Positions 33,664 to 45,726 of a DNA stretch of 64,000 nt are shown here, piece after piece. The position numbers and the translations under genes are program-made. This stretch comes from Reticulitermes lucifugus. Its lineage: Eukaryota > Arthropoda > Insecta > Blattodea > Rhinotermitidae. The stretch spans positions 215,206 through 279,205 of the forward strand of contig JAKCWW010000004.1 in NCBI GenBank assembly GCA_026260175.1. Direction: 5' to 3'. Below the pieces are notes generated by a model, which saw only the letters and a program-made list of their open reading frames with translations, was not told the origin of the DNA and did no database searches. Within the stretch, counting starts at the first letter, position 1. The number at the start of each line of letters is the position of its first letter.

Positions 33664-34964
33664 CCAAGATCTGCTCTTTTCTGTGATATTACGCGGAGTC
33701 GTGTGGTAATTGTTTACCGACGTTTCGGGACAACATATCGTTCCCATCTCCAAGGATCAAGATTCCGAGGAGAATAGAATAATAATAATAATCGAGTTGG
33801 AGCTCCAACCGAACAATATGAGCAGGGAGGATGGCCTGACTCTAAGTAGGTCGTGGAAACCTCTCTTTCAATTCCTTAGAGAAAGTAGACGGCCCCCCCC
33901 CCTCCCCATTAGTGGTGGCGAGCCCACGGTTCCTTTTGAGGACCACATTCTCCCTTTTCCTCTTCCACGGTCTCCCATTTCCCAGTGTTGCTTTTCCTTA
34001 TAGCTTAATTTGTTTCTATCATTCTGTTTTTCCCTCGGCTCTAGCTGCTCTTCTTTCCCTCCTTTTTTATTCCTCCATCTGCAGTCTGGTTCCGTTTCGT
34101 TTTTTATTACTACTTTTAGTATTCTCCTTAATCATTTTATCCATTGATTTATTTTTATACATTTTTTATTTTTAATATCCCTTATTTTTAATTTTATTTA
34201 ATTTTTTGTACTTTTATTACTTACTATTTGTTATGTTTCTTTTAGATTTTATTTTTGTTTATTTATTTATTTTATTTCTTTTTTGTTTTTTATTTTTATT
34301 CCTCTATTTTTCCATTTTTATTACTTTTATTCAATTATTTATTTATAATTTTTTCATTTATACTTTCGTTCATTTGCTGTATTTCCCTTCCTTGTTATTT
34401 CTATATTTCATACGTTTTTCTCCCACTCTCACCTTCATGCACTAGGCAGTGATTCGGCCGCGCCCTGGGACCAGTTTTCGCCTAGGTAACCCACCAGTCA
34501 CTTTACGTGTCTGCCTCCCCCCTTCCTCACGCTGTTTTGGGGTTTTCTTCTTCTAATTTTTTTATTCATTTATATTTTAATTTTGGTATTTTTGTTTTAT
34601 TTTTATTTTATTTAGTTATCTTTATCTTTATATTTTCCTCCCTTGCTCTTACTTTATTCCATACATGTTTTTCCATCAGCCTTAGCTGACTACACTCCTA
34701 ACGTTGTCTCTATCCACCCCTCCCTTACCCCGGTTCAACCCTATTGGTTGTCACCACTCTTACTGATTACCACCCCTCGTGCAGCTTCCCATACAGAAAA
34801 TACGTCACGGTGCCGGCTTTCTTTTCTCCTCGGACTCTTGACCGTTGAAGATGGGACCGATACGTTGTCCCGAAACGTCGGTAAGCAATTACCATACGAC
34901 GCCGCGTAATATCCCAGAAGAGCGCAGATCTCATCAACATCGCGGCGGAAGCCTAAACTCAAGG
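33664..34964. mobile_element. Foldback element, long form (copy 2), 1.3 kb, with 10-bp TSD
   Basis: The left arm (about 33664-33765) and right arm (about 34835-34964) are inverted copies of the sequence at 29.6 kb. The left arm reads GTGGTAATTGTTTACCGACG then TTTCGGGACAACATATCG, and the right arm reads CGATACGTTGTCCCGAAACG then TCGGTAAGCAATTACCATAC. The left arm is shorter than the right. Exact 10-bp duplications TTAGATGAAC lie at 33654-33663 and 34965-34974. The interior holds (AAT)n, a C-run at 33893-33902, a long T-rich tract (34110-34440) and GC-richer blocks. It encodes no recognisable transposase or reverse transcriptase, so the element is non-autonomous. Its Phe/Leu-rich frames are compositional artefacts. 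Confidence 0.85.
34110..34440. repeat. T-rich low-complexity tract inside the foldback element
   Basis: About 330 bases are dominated by TTTAT/TTTTA motifs on the plus strand. It is part of the long foldback copy. Confidence 0.85.
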
Positions 34965-34974
34965 TTAGATGAAC

Positions 34975-35912
34975 ATAGATAATCACGCACTTTCATATTG
35001 CTGTGGTCCAGAGCGACGGAACCTTAACTCCACCAGAAGCAAATGTACAAGTACGTTTACTTTGCGGCTCTCTCAGCGTCGTATGGTTCTTCAGCTATTG
35101 CATATTAGGTGATTTATTCTTTTCTGACTTAGTACTAAATTCCAAAATGTTAACTTGTTTTTGTATTTGTTAGAACTGCTTAACCTGGGTTCGGTCTTTG
35201 GTAAAGTCTGTAGAGACAACGTTACAAAATATAGCAAAATTCTGTCGCATGATTAAACTCCAACGGGGTTTGTAATAATGATAGCATTTTTTCAAGAAAT
35301 CTAAGGTCATGTAGGCTACATTGACAACTGAGATCCGCAGTTTTCTACTGACAAACTGTTACAGTAATTCTTTTAGACACTGTATAATATCCGAAGTCGA
35401 ACACTGTCGTTTAAATAAACTAAATCTTTGGGAAATAATAATGGTTTGTGTTCACATTTTCAAATTTTAATATCTGCTTCATTTTATAATTTAAAATTAA
35501 GTTGACGCTGAATGGTGTTGAACTGTTGCGAGAATCGACACGAGGAGAATATAGACACAAATCGCCGTATGGCTGGTCGCGTCTTGGAACAGGTTATGTT
35601 GCAAGTGAGAGGAAGACAATTGCTTTCCATTCTCAGACTTTTAATTGCGCGTCTCAGAATTCTAATTGGTGTCGTTTTGCTTGTTGTCAGTTTGCCTTCA
35701 TATCTTGGAGGATAAACTCGGGGTAGAATATCCTTGTATGAAACTATGACTTCTTATTAAAACTGAGAAAACCTGTTTACAACAGAATGCCAGATATCTT
35801 TCTCTTTAATATATGTACTTAATTATATAAAAAATCATTCGGTGCAGGATCTTCTGTCTTCCAGTTTGCCATCCAAAAATATAAAGATATATAGATATAG
35901 AGAACTATAATT
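34975..35912. other. Unannotated A+T-rich stretch
   Basis: Frames at 35502-35726 have no recognised family. The LINE copy that follows has no homologous sequence upstream of about 35910, so its 5' truncation point is there. Confidence 0.5.
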
Positions 35913-36420
35913 TTGTCTGTTGTTTTGTATAGGTGTGAATCTTGGTCTCTCACACTGAGGAGAGAACATAGGCTGAGGGTGTTCGAGAATAGGGTGCTGA
36001 GGAGGATATTTGGCCTTAAGAGGGACGAGGTAACAGGGGAGTGGAGAAGACTAACGTGGAACTTAATGATCTGTACTCATCATCAAATATTATTTGGTTG
36101 ATCATATAAAGAAGAATGAGGTGGGCGGGGCATGTAGCACGTATGGGTGAGGGGAAAGGTGCATACAGGATTTCGGTGGGGAGACCTGAGGGAAGTAGAC
36201 CACTTGGAAGATCCAGGCGTAGATGGAAGGATAATATTAAAATGGATCTTCAAGAAGTGAGATGGGAGGAAGTGGACTGGATTTATATGGCTCAGGATAG
36301 GGGCAGGTGGCGGGCTGTTGTGAATTCGGTTTCCATAAAACGCGGGGAATTTCTTGACTAGCTGACGACCTGTTAGCTTCTCAAGAAGGATTTTGCTCCA
36401 TGGAGTTAGTTAGTTATAGA
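35913..36420 (+). pseudogene. Non-LTR retrotransposon (RTE/BovB-like) reverse transcriptase C-terminus, 5'-truncated
   Basis: The first frame gives SVVLYRCESWSLTLRREHRL then [26 protein letters not shown] +1 shift near 36045-36055 moves to [19 protein letters not shown], then a TAA at 36107-36109. The same frame then resumes as [60 protein letters not shown] and [14 protein letters not shown]. The LYxxESW, RVFENxVLRxIFG, [12 protein letters not shown], RPxGRxRRRWxDNI and AQDRxRWR blocks are hallmarks of the C-terminal region of a widespread insect non-LTR element. The 3' UTR ends in a GTTAGTTAGTTA simple repeat, as RTE-type elements do. One shift and one stop make this the best preserved LINE copy here, but it is dead on arrival because it lacks the endonuclease and RT core. 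Confidence 0.9.
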
Positions 36421-37595
36421 AAAAATATAAGCATAAGTACAGACCCGAAGTTTTTATGCATTCATGATGAAATAAGAAGCTAGAATTCTTATACAATTTA
36501 CATTTGGCGAGAAGTATATACGAAATTTTAATTCCTTTCTTTTCTGTTTTTCCAATAATCCATTAAAGTATTCTGCACATATTTTATCGATAGACTGGGT
36601 GAATTCTTCCATTTGTGACAGAAATATTTCATCTCAGATAAATTCCAGGGAGCAGAATAAGGAAAAAATTTATTAAGGGAATAAAACGAATATTAAAAAG
36701 AAAGTAAAGGTTTAGGTGGCCTGTGCTTAATTAATGAAGCACTACGCCAGGAATGACTTATATATTAGGAAGGAAGATATATTTCCAGAAGTAGATTGGT
36801 ATGAGTAAAATTATTTAATGCTAGATTCTTGTTTTGACCATCAGATTCCTCGTTAAATGTTTTCTACGTGTTAAAGTAATTCCATATTGGTTTTAATCTC
36901 TTGTTCCAAGGAGCAGTTACATTTTCCGCATAATGACGGAGTTCATTTTTATACAGGTTCTCTTTAGACACGGTTCAATTAAAAATATCATGCTCACTTT
37001 CAACAAAGCTTTGTTTCAGAGGACATCACAATAATTTAATTTTGCTCACTGACTCTTATTAACGCTAAATGTTCCTCTGCTTCTTGCTTGTTAGGGAGAT
37101 CTGTTGTTCGAAATTTCGGCCAGGAAGCCTCCAACGTCGACAGATATTTACGCATTACTTCTTTTGCACTTTTGTGCTGCCCTTTTAACTTTAATGTTGT
37201 AACTAAATTGTATTGAATTTACATAAATACACTTATATAATGGAGTTTATGTAAAAAAGGAGTGAATTTTCGCTGACTTTTCAGCAGGCATTACTCTTCA
37301 GGTTCTAGTGGTCTGCACATGCAAAGCCAGGTTTAAATATAAAATCACCGCATTTTGCCCGCACAATGTACTTATGATTTCTGAGTCATTCGTACATAAA
37401 CAACCATTATTTTCCGTTACATTTTCACGTCACTGATCTATTTAATGGAAACACTCTGTGTTCTCTGTTATGTACGGATTTAATATTTATTTATGTATAG
37501 TGTAGATTAAATTTTCTTCAAATGGGCTAGTTTAAAACACATTTAACAATAACGATGTCCTCTCACCCAACTCATACCACTTACGTTTACAACGA
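36421..37595. other. Unannotated A+T-rich stretch
   Basis: Nothing is recognised. Confidence 0.5.
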
Positions 37596-37832
37596 ACGTG
37601 GCGATAAAGTGGATAGACTTCGTGTTTGTATTCGGGAAGTCCTGGTTTCAACTTGTTGGCTCACAGGCGTTGACCGTAACTAAAATGTATCGTGATTTCC
37701 TCAATCCCTCGGATAAAATACTACGATAATACTTTCAACTACGCCGTAACTACATACAATGTTTATTCGCTGATTATCCTGCCACTCGATGATACGTAAT
37801 TAGAAGTATTAAAGACGTCGTTAAATAAAATA
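37596..37832 (+). mobile_element. Degenerate tRNA-derived SINE, family E
   Basis: The head is GTGGCGATAAAGTGGATAGA then CTTCGTGTTTGTATTCGGGA, AGTCCTGGTTTCAACTTG, recalling insect SINE heads (GTGGCGTAGTGGGTAGA... TTCGGGAGGTCCCGGGTTCGAAC). The body has TGATTTCCTCAATCCCTCGG. The 3' end GACGTCGTTAAATAAA matches the typical GCGTCGTTAAATAA terminus of such SINEs as I recall them. It is old and diverged, and no target-site duplication was identified. Confidence 0.6.
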
Positions 37833-38756
37833 AGAATGAAATTATGTTTAAGGTTCCTTCGATGTGTTACTTTCCGTAAATCTTCCGGTGGGTGGGATAT
37901 TTCCAGAATATTTCCAAACAAACGCTGCACTGACAGAAATTTTCCAAAGAAAGTAGATACTTCCAGAACATTAATCCCTCAGAAGCTTCTGAGAAGCTAA
38001 TAGAAGCCACAGACAGAAGCACAGTGTTATTACTTTATTATAGAGAGATATTTTTTATGTATTCTACATATCTGCATTATTATAAAGACACAAAGGCAAA
38101 TGTAGAGAATAAAAAAGCCTTCGCAACTTTGCAGTTGATTAAAATTTGTACGAAAATTACGTGTTCATTGAATTCAGGTGACAATCTGGTTCTCATTCCT
38201 CTCAGCTGCTTTGTCAAGATGGACTCTGGGCTCCATTTAATCTTATCTCAAATAAATGTAGGAATTTCTTATCCGTGGACAACACCTCAGTCTAATCCCA
38301 TTACCTTTAATAAACTGAGACTTCTACGCCACCTGTACACCTTAATGGTGTGGTGCTTAGACACAGAGGCAACGTAGGCTTTACTATTGTGTATCTTTAT
38401 CTGGATATGATTGTTACAAGGACCTTAAAACTTATGCTGTATGTCATGGTGGTTACTATGTATATCATCTGCTTTAACATTACAAAACTCTACTGAATGC
38501 CCTCAGCGTGTATTTGTTTAATGCACGTGATTCTAAGAGTAAAAAGCGATTATTTTCCTATACAGCATTAAATGGTTGGTCTTTGTCATGAAGACGCAAT
38601 GTGCTTAATGTGAAGTGGAAAATTAAATTATACATTACTTAGTGTAACGTCAAACCTGAAGGTGCTAAAGAACCAGTCACATTGAATTCTCAACTTTTGT
38701 CACTATTTTAACCAAATTTTAATGTAATTTTAGGCGTGCTCGCAAAATTGCGAAAA
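37833..38756. other. Unannotated A+T-rich stretch
   Basis: The 117-codon plus-strand frame at 38024-38377 has no recognised domain and ordinary composition. Confidence 0.5.
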
Positions 38757-38934
38757 GCGACTATTAGCTCTGTCATATCCGGCTCTCTGTCTCCATCTAT
38801 CTGTCCTTCTGTCCGTCCGTATAGAACATCTCGACTCCCACTGGACGGATTTTCATGAAATTTCATATTTGAGTACTTTTTAAAAATATGTGGATAAAAT
38901 TCAAGCTTTATTAAAATCTGACAAGAATAATGAA
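38757..38934. repeat. Probable 5' part of the dispersed repeat (unpaired in copy 1)
   Basis: CCGTCCGTATAGAACATCTC and CTGGACGGATTTTCATGAAA resemble stretches common in invertebrate interspersed repeats. It lies directly before copy 2 of the dispersed repeat but has no counterpart upstream of copy 1, so its membership is inferred. Confidence 0.35.
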
Positions 38935-39285
38935 TACTTTACTTGAAGACCTAAGCACATGTATGATAATATCTCACTGAATTGTTATTAGAATAAGAAA
39001 TATTCAGGCAATATTTGTAGACAAAATCAAAACACACATTTTATATTCGATAACGTTTTTCCGAAAATCGTGCCACCTATGAGATAATGTGGAAACATTT
39101 GGTAGAGCCGGCCAGACCACAGAGGACAATATAATACGACGCATGCCCATTGCATGCTGGGTAACTAAGGCTACAGACATACAATCAGAATATGTAATAA
39201 TTATTGCTTTTCCAGGGCAATGTTTATGCGAACGCGCCTCAATGTTACGTTATAGTACACTGCCTGTCTTATCTTCTGCGATCTA
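38935..39285. repeat. Dispersed repeat, copy 2 (pair with 4555-4910)
   Basis: Collinear with copy 1 across its whole length (GAAGACCTAAGCACATGTAT, CAAAATCAAAACACACATTT, GACGCATGCCCATTGCATGC, TTGCTTTTCCAGGGCAATG, GAACGCGCCTCAATGTTAC). Short frames in the two copies are not the same frame, so the repeat is probably non-coding. Confidence 0.75.
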
Positions 39286-39353
39286 AACAATCCTAATGTC
39301 AGAACCCTCGAACCAATAGTAGGTTGACATAAACATACAAACAATATATATAT

Positions 39354-39381
39354 TCTCTCTCTCTCTCTCTCTGTCTGTCTG
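39354..39381. repeat. (CT)n microsatellite
   Basis: A TCTCTC run passes into CTGTCTGTCTG, just after an AT run. Confidence 0.95.
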
Positions 39382-41289
39382 CGTGCGAGCAGGCTTCCCC
39401 CACTTTTGTCTGTCATTATCCAGCTCTCTACCCCGTCTCATTCAAATATTAATTCCATGGATGGGCAATTTCCATGAAATAGGGGCTTAAACTCCACTCA
39501 AAATGTTAGCCTTAAATGAAAAGCTTTTTCCACGCCTAAAGCTTTCGCCTTTTCCGCGACCTGGACTAAGTAAAGAGTCCATGCAGGGTAATAGGATTAT
39601 AGTGCCAAGTTAAGTAGCGGTGAAGCGGGGCCATCCCTGTCTGAATGAGGTACAGTCTGGTCTGCTGCAATATTGATACACGCTTCGTTATTCGAGTCTA
39701 TATCATGACTCCCCATTTTGTCACACATAAACAGATGGTCGTTTGTCATTTGCCTCTTTAAGAATATATAAAATTTACAATGCTCCGTTAAAAGAAGAAG
39801 TAATATGTTTACAAAAGTACGTATCCTGTACTTTTATGTGCATATTTCTTTCCCAAAGCATGCTGCCATAATATTTTTATAGGATGTTAAGCTGAGCTTG
39901 ATTTGGGATCCGTGTCTTACTGTTACATCTCTAATTTGCATAACGATTAAGTAGAAATTTATCAATTCCTTAAAAATGTCTCGCTGTACAAAAATGTTAA
40001 CTGGCATAAAGTACTGATTTGAACTGCAAGATATTCTCAGTACACACGACAATTAGGTAAATATAATGAGAAATTACTAAAATTCTTTTTAATCGATTAG
40101 TAAAATCATAATTACTCGTGTATTAATAAAACTCTTGACAAATATCCTGAAGAAATACAAAAATACGTTTTTCTATATGAATAACTTAGTAAAGTTACCA
40201 GGGGGGTCTGTGAAGACGCTGAAAATGGAGTTTTAATCTTCGTGAAGTGCAACAAGTTGAGAGCTTAGTCTGTGATCTTAATGAGGAGAACATTATAAGA
40301 AGAGTCTAACTGGGAGACAGGTATACTAGGAAGAGTAATTAAATGTAACTTGAGGAAAATGTGAGCTTGATTGAATGTCTGAGTATAGAATGGCATTATT
40401 GATTACATCTGTGATCTCTGAGAATTCCACAATAAGACGGAACTCAATAACATACCGATTAGTCGAAATTACTTATGACGCACGTGATTTCTCAGAATTC
40501 CACAATAAGATGGAAACTGATAATATTCTGAAATCTAAACCTATGAAGATAGTCTTGTAATTCTGTTAATATCACACAGAAAGTCCTGCGTTTTTTATAA
40601 AAACCAACCGCTTAATGCTGGTTTGAGGAAAATTACTCTCTGTTCTGTGCAAAACACGCTGTTTGGTCCAAACATAGTATTATTTAATTATAAAAAATTG
40701 TATATATCCTATTTACTATAAATGGACAAAAGAAACAACTGTAAACTTCTGAATGGGACACTATAGCAGGGATGTTGATAGTTTAAATAGAACATAGGCC
40801 GTATAATTCCAGTACAGTGGCATGTTTGTTATTGTCACTGTAGTATTTGTCCATCCCTGTATATTCTTCTCGTGAATGTTGGTTGCGTTTCAAGTAAAGC
40901 TAACTTTCTTCAACAGCGTTACTTCAACAAATTCCCGGAATTTAACTTTAAAGTTTTTCAGAGGCCTTTCCCTACATGGTTTGTAGAATGATGCCGCTAA
41001 AAATATAAAATTGTCACAGTGAGTAAAAATATTATGGAAGAAAAGTTGCAGATTTATATTTCAGGATTCTGTTTAAGATACAGGAGTTTTATGGCTTTAT
41101 ATCTTAAATTCAGGAGGGGATTTCTGAGGTATTCTGAATAGAACATGACATCAACATGGGAGGGGAAGGTGGCGATTCTCATTCTACGGAGCGATGGGGG
41201 GGGGGATAGTAAGATTATTTAAGTAATATAAAATATTTATATGAACAAACAATGATATTCGTGGCTGTGTATGATGTCTCATAACCTGT
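39382..41289. other. Unannotated stretch
   Basis: Contains a G-run at about 41197-41205. Nothing is recognised. Confidence 0.5.
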
Positions 41290-41530
41290 ACTGGCTGATT
41301 TTCACTGCTGTAAAATATCTTTAACGTGTCCTCTTTCAGATTCGGTAAATATTCTTGACACTTTCACAAGGGAAAGTGTCAGACTACAAAGACATGGCTG
41401 TATCAACCTTGCTTTCATGAACAGGACACGTGAAGTAAGCCCACATCTGAAAGTAGGGGGACTGAGTTCCTGTGATCGTGGCGGCCAATTCTGCCTAACC
41501 ACAGTGACGATCCAGCTGCCAGTAAAGACA
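41290..41530 (-). pseudogene. Degenerate IS630/Tc1-mariner-type transposase, C-terminal part
   Basis: The minus-strand frame 41302-41502, extended upstream without an ATG, reads FTGSWIVTVVRQNWPPRSQE then LSPPTF. This fits the family string FPGRWIGRxGPxxWPPRSPDLTPLDFFLWG, but the Asp that should follow LTP(L) is replaced. After an internal deletion it ends LVKVSRIFTESERGHVKDIL, matching the C-terminal RxQxCxxxxGGHxxDI(I/L) end. The DDE block and N-terminal half are missing. It is a fossil, and the coding region stops at 41302. Confidence 0.8.
41356..41381. repeat. Small inverted repeat (10-bp arms)
   Basis: TGACACTTTC, loop ACAAGG, then GAAAGTGTCA. It lies inside the transposase fossil, so it probably reflects chance or a local duplication. 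Confidence 0.8.
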
Positions 41531-44500
41531 GTGAAAATTAATCCTTATCCAAATCCAAGGCATTTATAATAATGTAAAATCACAAAGTGCCATTTCTTGT
41601 AACAGTCAATGTGTTTGCTTTATTTAAGTCACCTTAGTTTCCCCTGCTCGCAGTTTCTTGACCTTGTTGATCTAGAATTTTTCACTCATAAAGTCATGAT
41701 TAACGTCCCGAGTTATGATACACAGTCGTGAATCATCTTGTATAAAGAGGTTATTATCGTCTGCTGTAAGACGGAAGTGGAACATTTGGGTTTACGAAAG
41801 GGCTATTTTTACACTCTGCACTGCTGAGAACCAGCTGTCGTAATTCAGTTATAAACTGGAAAAACTCTATGTGCAATTTATACACAGGTGACTTAAAGAC
41901 GCTGAATCACCTGAGGTATTATATGGCTTTGAATATGACGAATTAGATGGGATAAAGGGAGAAGTATATGGACATATTTTAAGGCACTATTTCTTCAACC
42001 ATCTGGCAGGACAGGGAAGACTTACGAAAAATCTTGGGTCTTCTTACTTCATTACAAATTCTAAACAGGTACATCCACAAAAAATTGCTATTCCGGAGAC
42101 TACGCTGAAGCGATTTAAGCCACTTTTGTATAATAAATTTTCTTTTTTTATAAATAAGGTATCATTTATATCTTAAATTTCATTGGAGGGTTTTCGGTTC
42201 CGTTATGAGAGATAGCACACAGTCAGGAAGTCGTTTGTTTCACTGCGCTTCCTGCTGAAGTCACCCGTAACTTTCTTGCCGTATGGGGGCGTCCCCATAT
42301 CCGCAGTCACCTAACGATAACGGAAAACTTGTAACTGTAACCATCCGAGAAACATGAGGCGAGGAAAATGAATTCTCTAAGGAAGTTGCACGGGAGACTG
42401 AAGCAAGAAATAAATGAAAAAAAACGAGGAGGAAGATGTAGGAAAAAGAGGGGTAAAGTAGAAACGAAAGGAATGAAAAAGAGATAGAAGAGAAGTAAGA
42501 AATAAATAAAAAGGCTTTGTTAAATGTGTGTCAGTCCCGCTTACTCCAAAACAACAGAATAAGTCGGTATGTGGTAAATAGCAAGCAACCACATGATAAG
42601 TAAATTCTTGTGATTATGTAACATAGGCTGATATAAGATAGTCTTGACGAGGTTATCGACTGTGAAGTAGGGGTCTTAATTAATTTAGCAACTCTGATCA
42701 AGGAACTTCAGTATCTTATGGTCTTTTGAATTGTTATAATGCCGTTTCTCTTGCCTAAAGAAAATCTGGGTTTTCAGAACGGGCCTTCTTTCTTTTGTAA
42801 CTGACATATATAAGAATTTACATCGTTGTGTTTTCCTTAAAACATGGTTCTGTCACCACGAATAGAGTTTGATTAATTTTAATTGACCCAGTATAGCATG
42901 TTTTGTGTTTTATTTTTGTTACCTGATAAAGAAAGTAGAACCAGTTTTAGAAAAGTTGTTCTGATAAAAAAAAATTGGGAGTATAATCGTATGTGTGTCA
43001 TTTTAGTAATACCCTTGTCATAAACCATTGGAAGTTTTTCTTTTCATTCTCTTATAATTGAATCTTATGCTTCTTAGGGCTCCGAATAAATAGAGTAGGC
43101 CTACGTCACAAACTTTCGTGTGTCTATATATCTGTGATTTACATATAAACGCACTTATCATAGATACAAGCTGATCTATTTTCATGAAATTGTGGATGAC
43201 GTTCCATTCGATAACACTCCATTACGGCAGTTTCTTTTGCCTTCAACATTATCAAATGGCAGCTTTGTAAAATTTTTAGGTCTGGAATACGTATTAACGC
43301 CATGAAATTTATGCATTTTTATTGGTGTAGGAATTTGGAAGGTATGCAGTAATTATGAACTTATTTTGTTTAAGATAATAGGAAAATTCCGCTGGCGAAA
43401 GTTCATTGAAGCCCTTTGCTCCTATAGGAGCTATAGGAGATAAGTCAGTAAGTCAATAGGAAAAAAATAAAAGTAGTAATACAATAAGAACTGTTTGAAT
43501 GACAAACAATTTAATCTCGAGATATGCAATTTGTGTTGTGACATGACACATTTGCTTATGTCCGCCCATTCTCTTTCTCATTCTCTCTGCTCTCTTAAAT
43601 TTTTTTTCACATCACGTAATTTAACACATCAATCCACAAAACAATATTTGGATCTAAGACACGTTATCAAAATAGTGCAGAAAACTGCATAGCGCATATG
43701 TTCATGAAGTGTAATCTTTGGAAATAATTCTGTTAATTAAACTTGAAAGAATAGGAGTTGCGTGAGATGCAAAGGGAATAGAGATCGTAGATTCATCATT
43801 CTTGGTGAGAGACAAACCGTTGTGTTTGACCTTTATAAGTGAGTAATTATTTCGTTCGTAAATTTTTAACTGAAGAAAGTACTTGCAAGATCTAAATTTA
43901 GAGAGGATAATATTAAATAAACCTTAAAGAGATATAATTACATTTGCTTTAATCGGCGCATCCAATTCAGGATATGGTTCATTGGACAGCTTTTATGAAG
44001 ATGATGATAAACCTTTCTTTTTCCATAAAATGAAAGAAATGTCTCAGTAATATAAGTTTAGTAATATCAGCTTAACTTGTTAGTTAAAAGGTTAGGAATT
44101 GATAATCGATTATGTTGGTCCTTGCGAGGGAGGATGGAAGTAGTGTGGTTGGAGTGAGAGTTTTATAGTGCCGTCATCCCATATCAAAGACAGCTTGGGA
44201 TTTTGGGGTTCTTAATTCAGAAAATGGGAGTAAACAAGCCATCGTGCTAGCTGTGGGAAGGAAAGGCACAAAACACTACGGTAACACGGGCATTGCAAGT
44301 CGTGAGCTCCAACTGCTCGCTGGTCAGTAGACCAGATAGACTTAAATATATGTGCCTGTTGTAAACTGTGTACAAAGAGTGTTGTGGTACATTTTTGTAA
44401 AATATATCTGGTTATCCATCACCTGATCATTTTAGTGACTTGGTTGCTTCAGTGTGTTAGTTTTGTTTGTGTAACTTGATGAACAATAATAGTTGTACGT

Positions 44501-45715
44501 CCATCACCGAACACCTATTCCACGTCGTATTCCCTGAGATAAGCCTTGCTGTCCACTGTACAAGCTAGCCAGCTGATCCTCGTACCTACTACGTATACGC
44601 AGCGTTATCAGAGTAAAAATAAAGACGGCTACAAACTGCGCGGAGAAGGTAAGAGTACGTATCAGTTAAAATTCAAGCATTTTAAGAAAGTGTAAAATTT
44701 GTAGGGTGAGAAATTTCAGGGACATCACTTTAAGCAGAGCCTTTTAAGTGTTGTACAGACCGAACCAAAGAAGTACGCCGCGTTGTGGTGAGAGAAAGTG
44801 GAAATGATAGGCAGGGTCACGGAAGTAAGAGAGCTACTAGCAATCGTAAAAACACAAGAACATAAAAAGTATTCATAGGTGCCAATGTTACTGAAAGCAG
44901 GAATCACAATGCTTTTACAAAAATCTTCATTCGAGTTGGGGGGCGTTGTTGTTTGCAAACAGAGAGGGGCGTAGCCACCATGTTTGTGACATAGTTAGTC
45001 TGTCTGTAGTATCCGTATAGTCTACATCTTTGAAATGTACTCTGTGTAACACAGCTTATCGAAATTTCTTTGGAGGTGGCAACGACACGTTGTAGTTGCT
45101 GACTGGCACAGGGCTATCACGACTTCATGACGCGAGGAGGACTACTTTCCAGGAACTTGCAATGCTAAGTAACGCTAAGAACACTGTAGTTAAAATTGGA
45201 CTCACTATGTCGCAACCGTGATGAAAGAGAGGGAGGTGGAAAAATTCTCTTCAGTCCCTGTGAAACATCGCCGTAGATTTGGCCTAATTTGTACCGGTAC
45301 TTCTGCCAGGTGATGTGCAATGACGTATCCTTTTCAGTTTCTAGATGTGTAATTGTAACACTGCTTCCTTAAAAAAACTTCTGCAGTTAAATTGACAAGT
45401 TTGGAAATTATCCAGTTAAATATATACACATGTGTGATTTAATCTCGGTGTATTCGTTTTCAGTGTCACATAGAAAATAATTTTTTACATTCTTTTAATT
45501 ATTTGTTTTTTTGCCGAAGATTTCTATTATCTCATACATTGAATTTACTCTCCTGTCTTGTTTGTTTGCTTGTGTCAATCATTTTAGCGATGAAACTGAA
45601 ATTTGTCATAATCATCGTCAATATTTCTATCACCTATATTGTTGGTACGGACTGGTTACATTATATTTGCGGGGCTAAATCACAAAAAATATTAAAACTC
45701 TTATATTATCATTAT
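41531..45715. other. Unannotated stretch
   Basis: Includes a purine-rich tract at about 42391-42515 and a GC-richer segment at 44.1-44.65 kb ending in a strong splice-donor-like site (AAG|GTAAGA at 44649). No peptide family is recognised. Confidence 0.45.
42391..42515 (+). repeat. Purine-rich tract
   Basis: About 125 bases are overwhelmingly A and G (GAGGAGGAAGATGTAGGAAA and similar). It could form triplex-type DNA. The antisense frame is pyrimidine-derived low complexity. Confidence 0.6.
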
Positions 45716-45726
45716 ATTACTCATAG

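Noticed and set aside
34206-34689. Phe/Tyr/Leu-rich membrane-like proteins
   Set aside because: Translations of the T-rich tract inside the foldback element. Hydrophobicity follows from base composition.
43126-43250. Third copy of the 38.76-kb repeat (shared TTTTCATGAAATT)
   Set aside because: Only about 15 bases match, not enough to call a copy.
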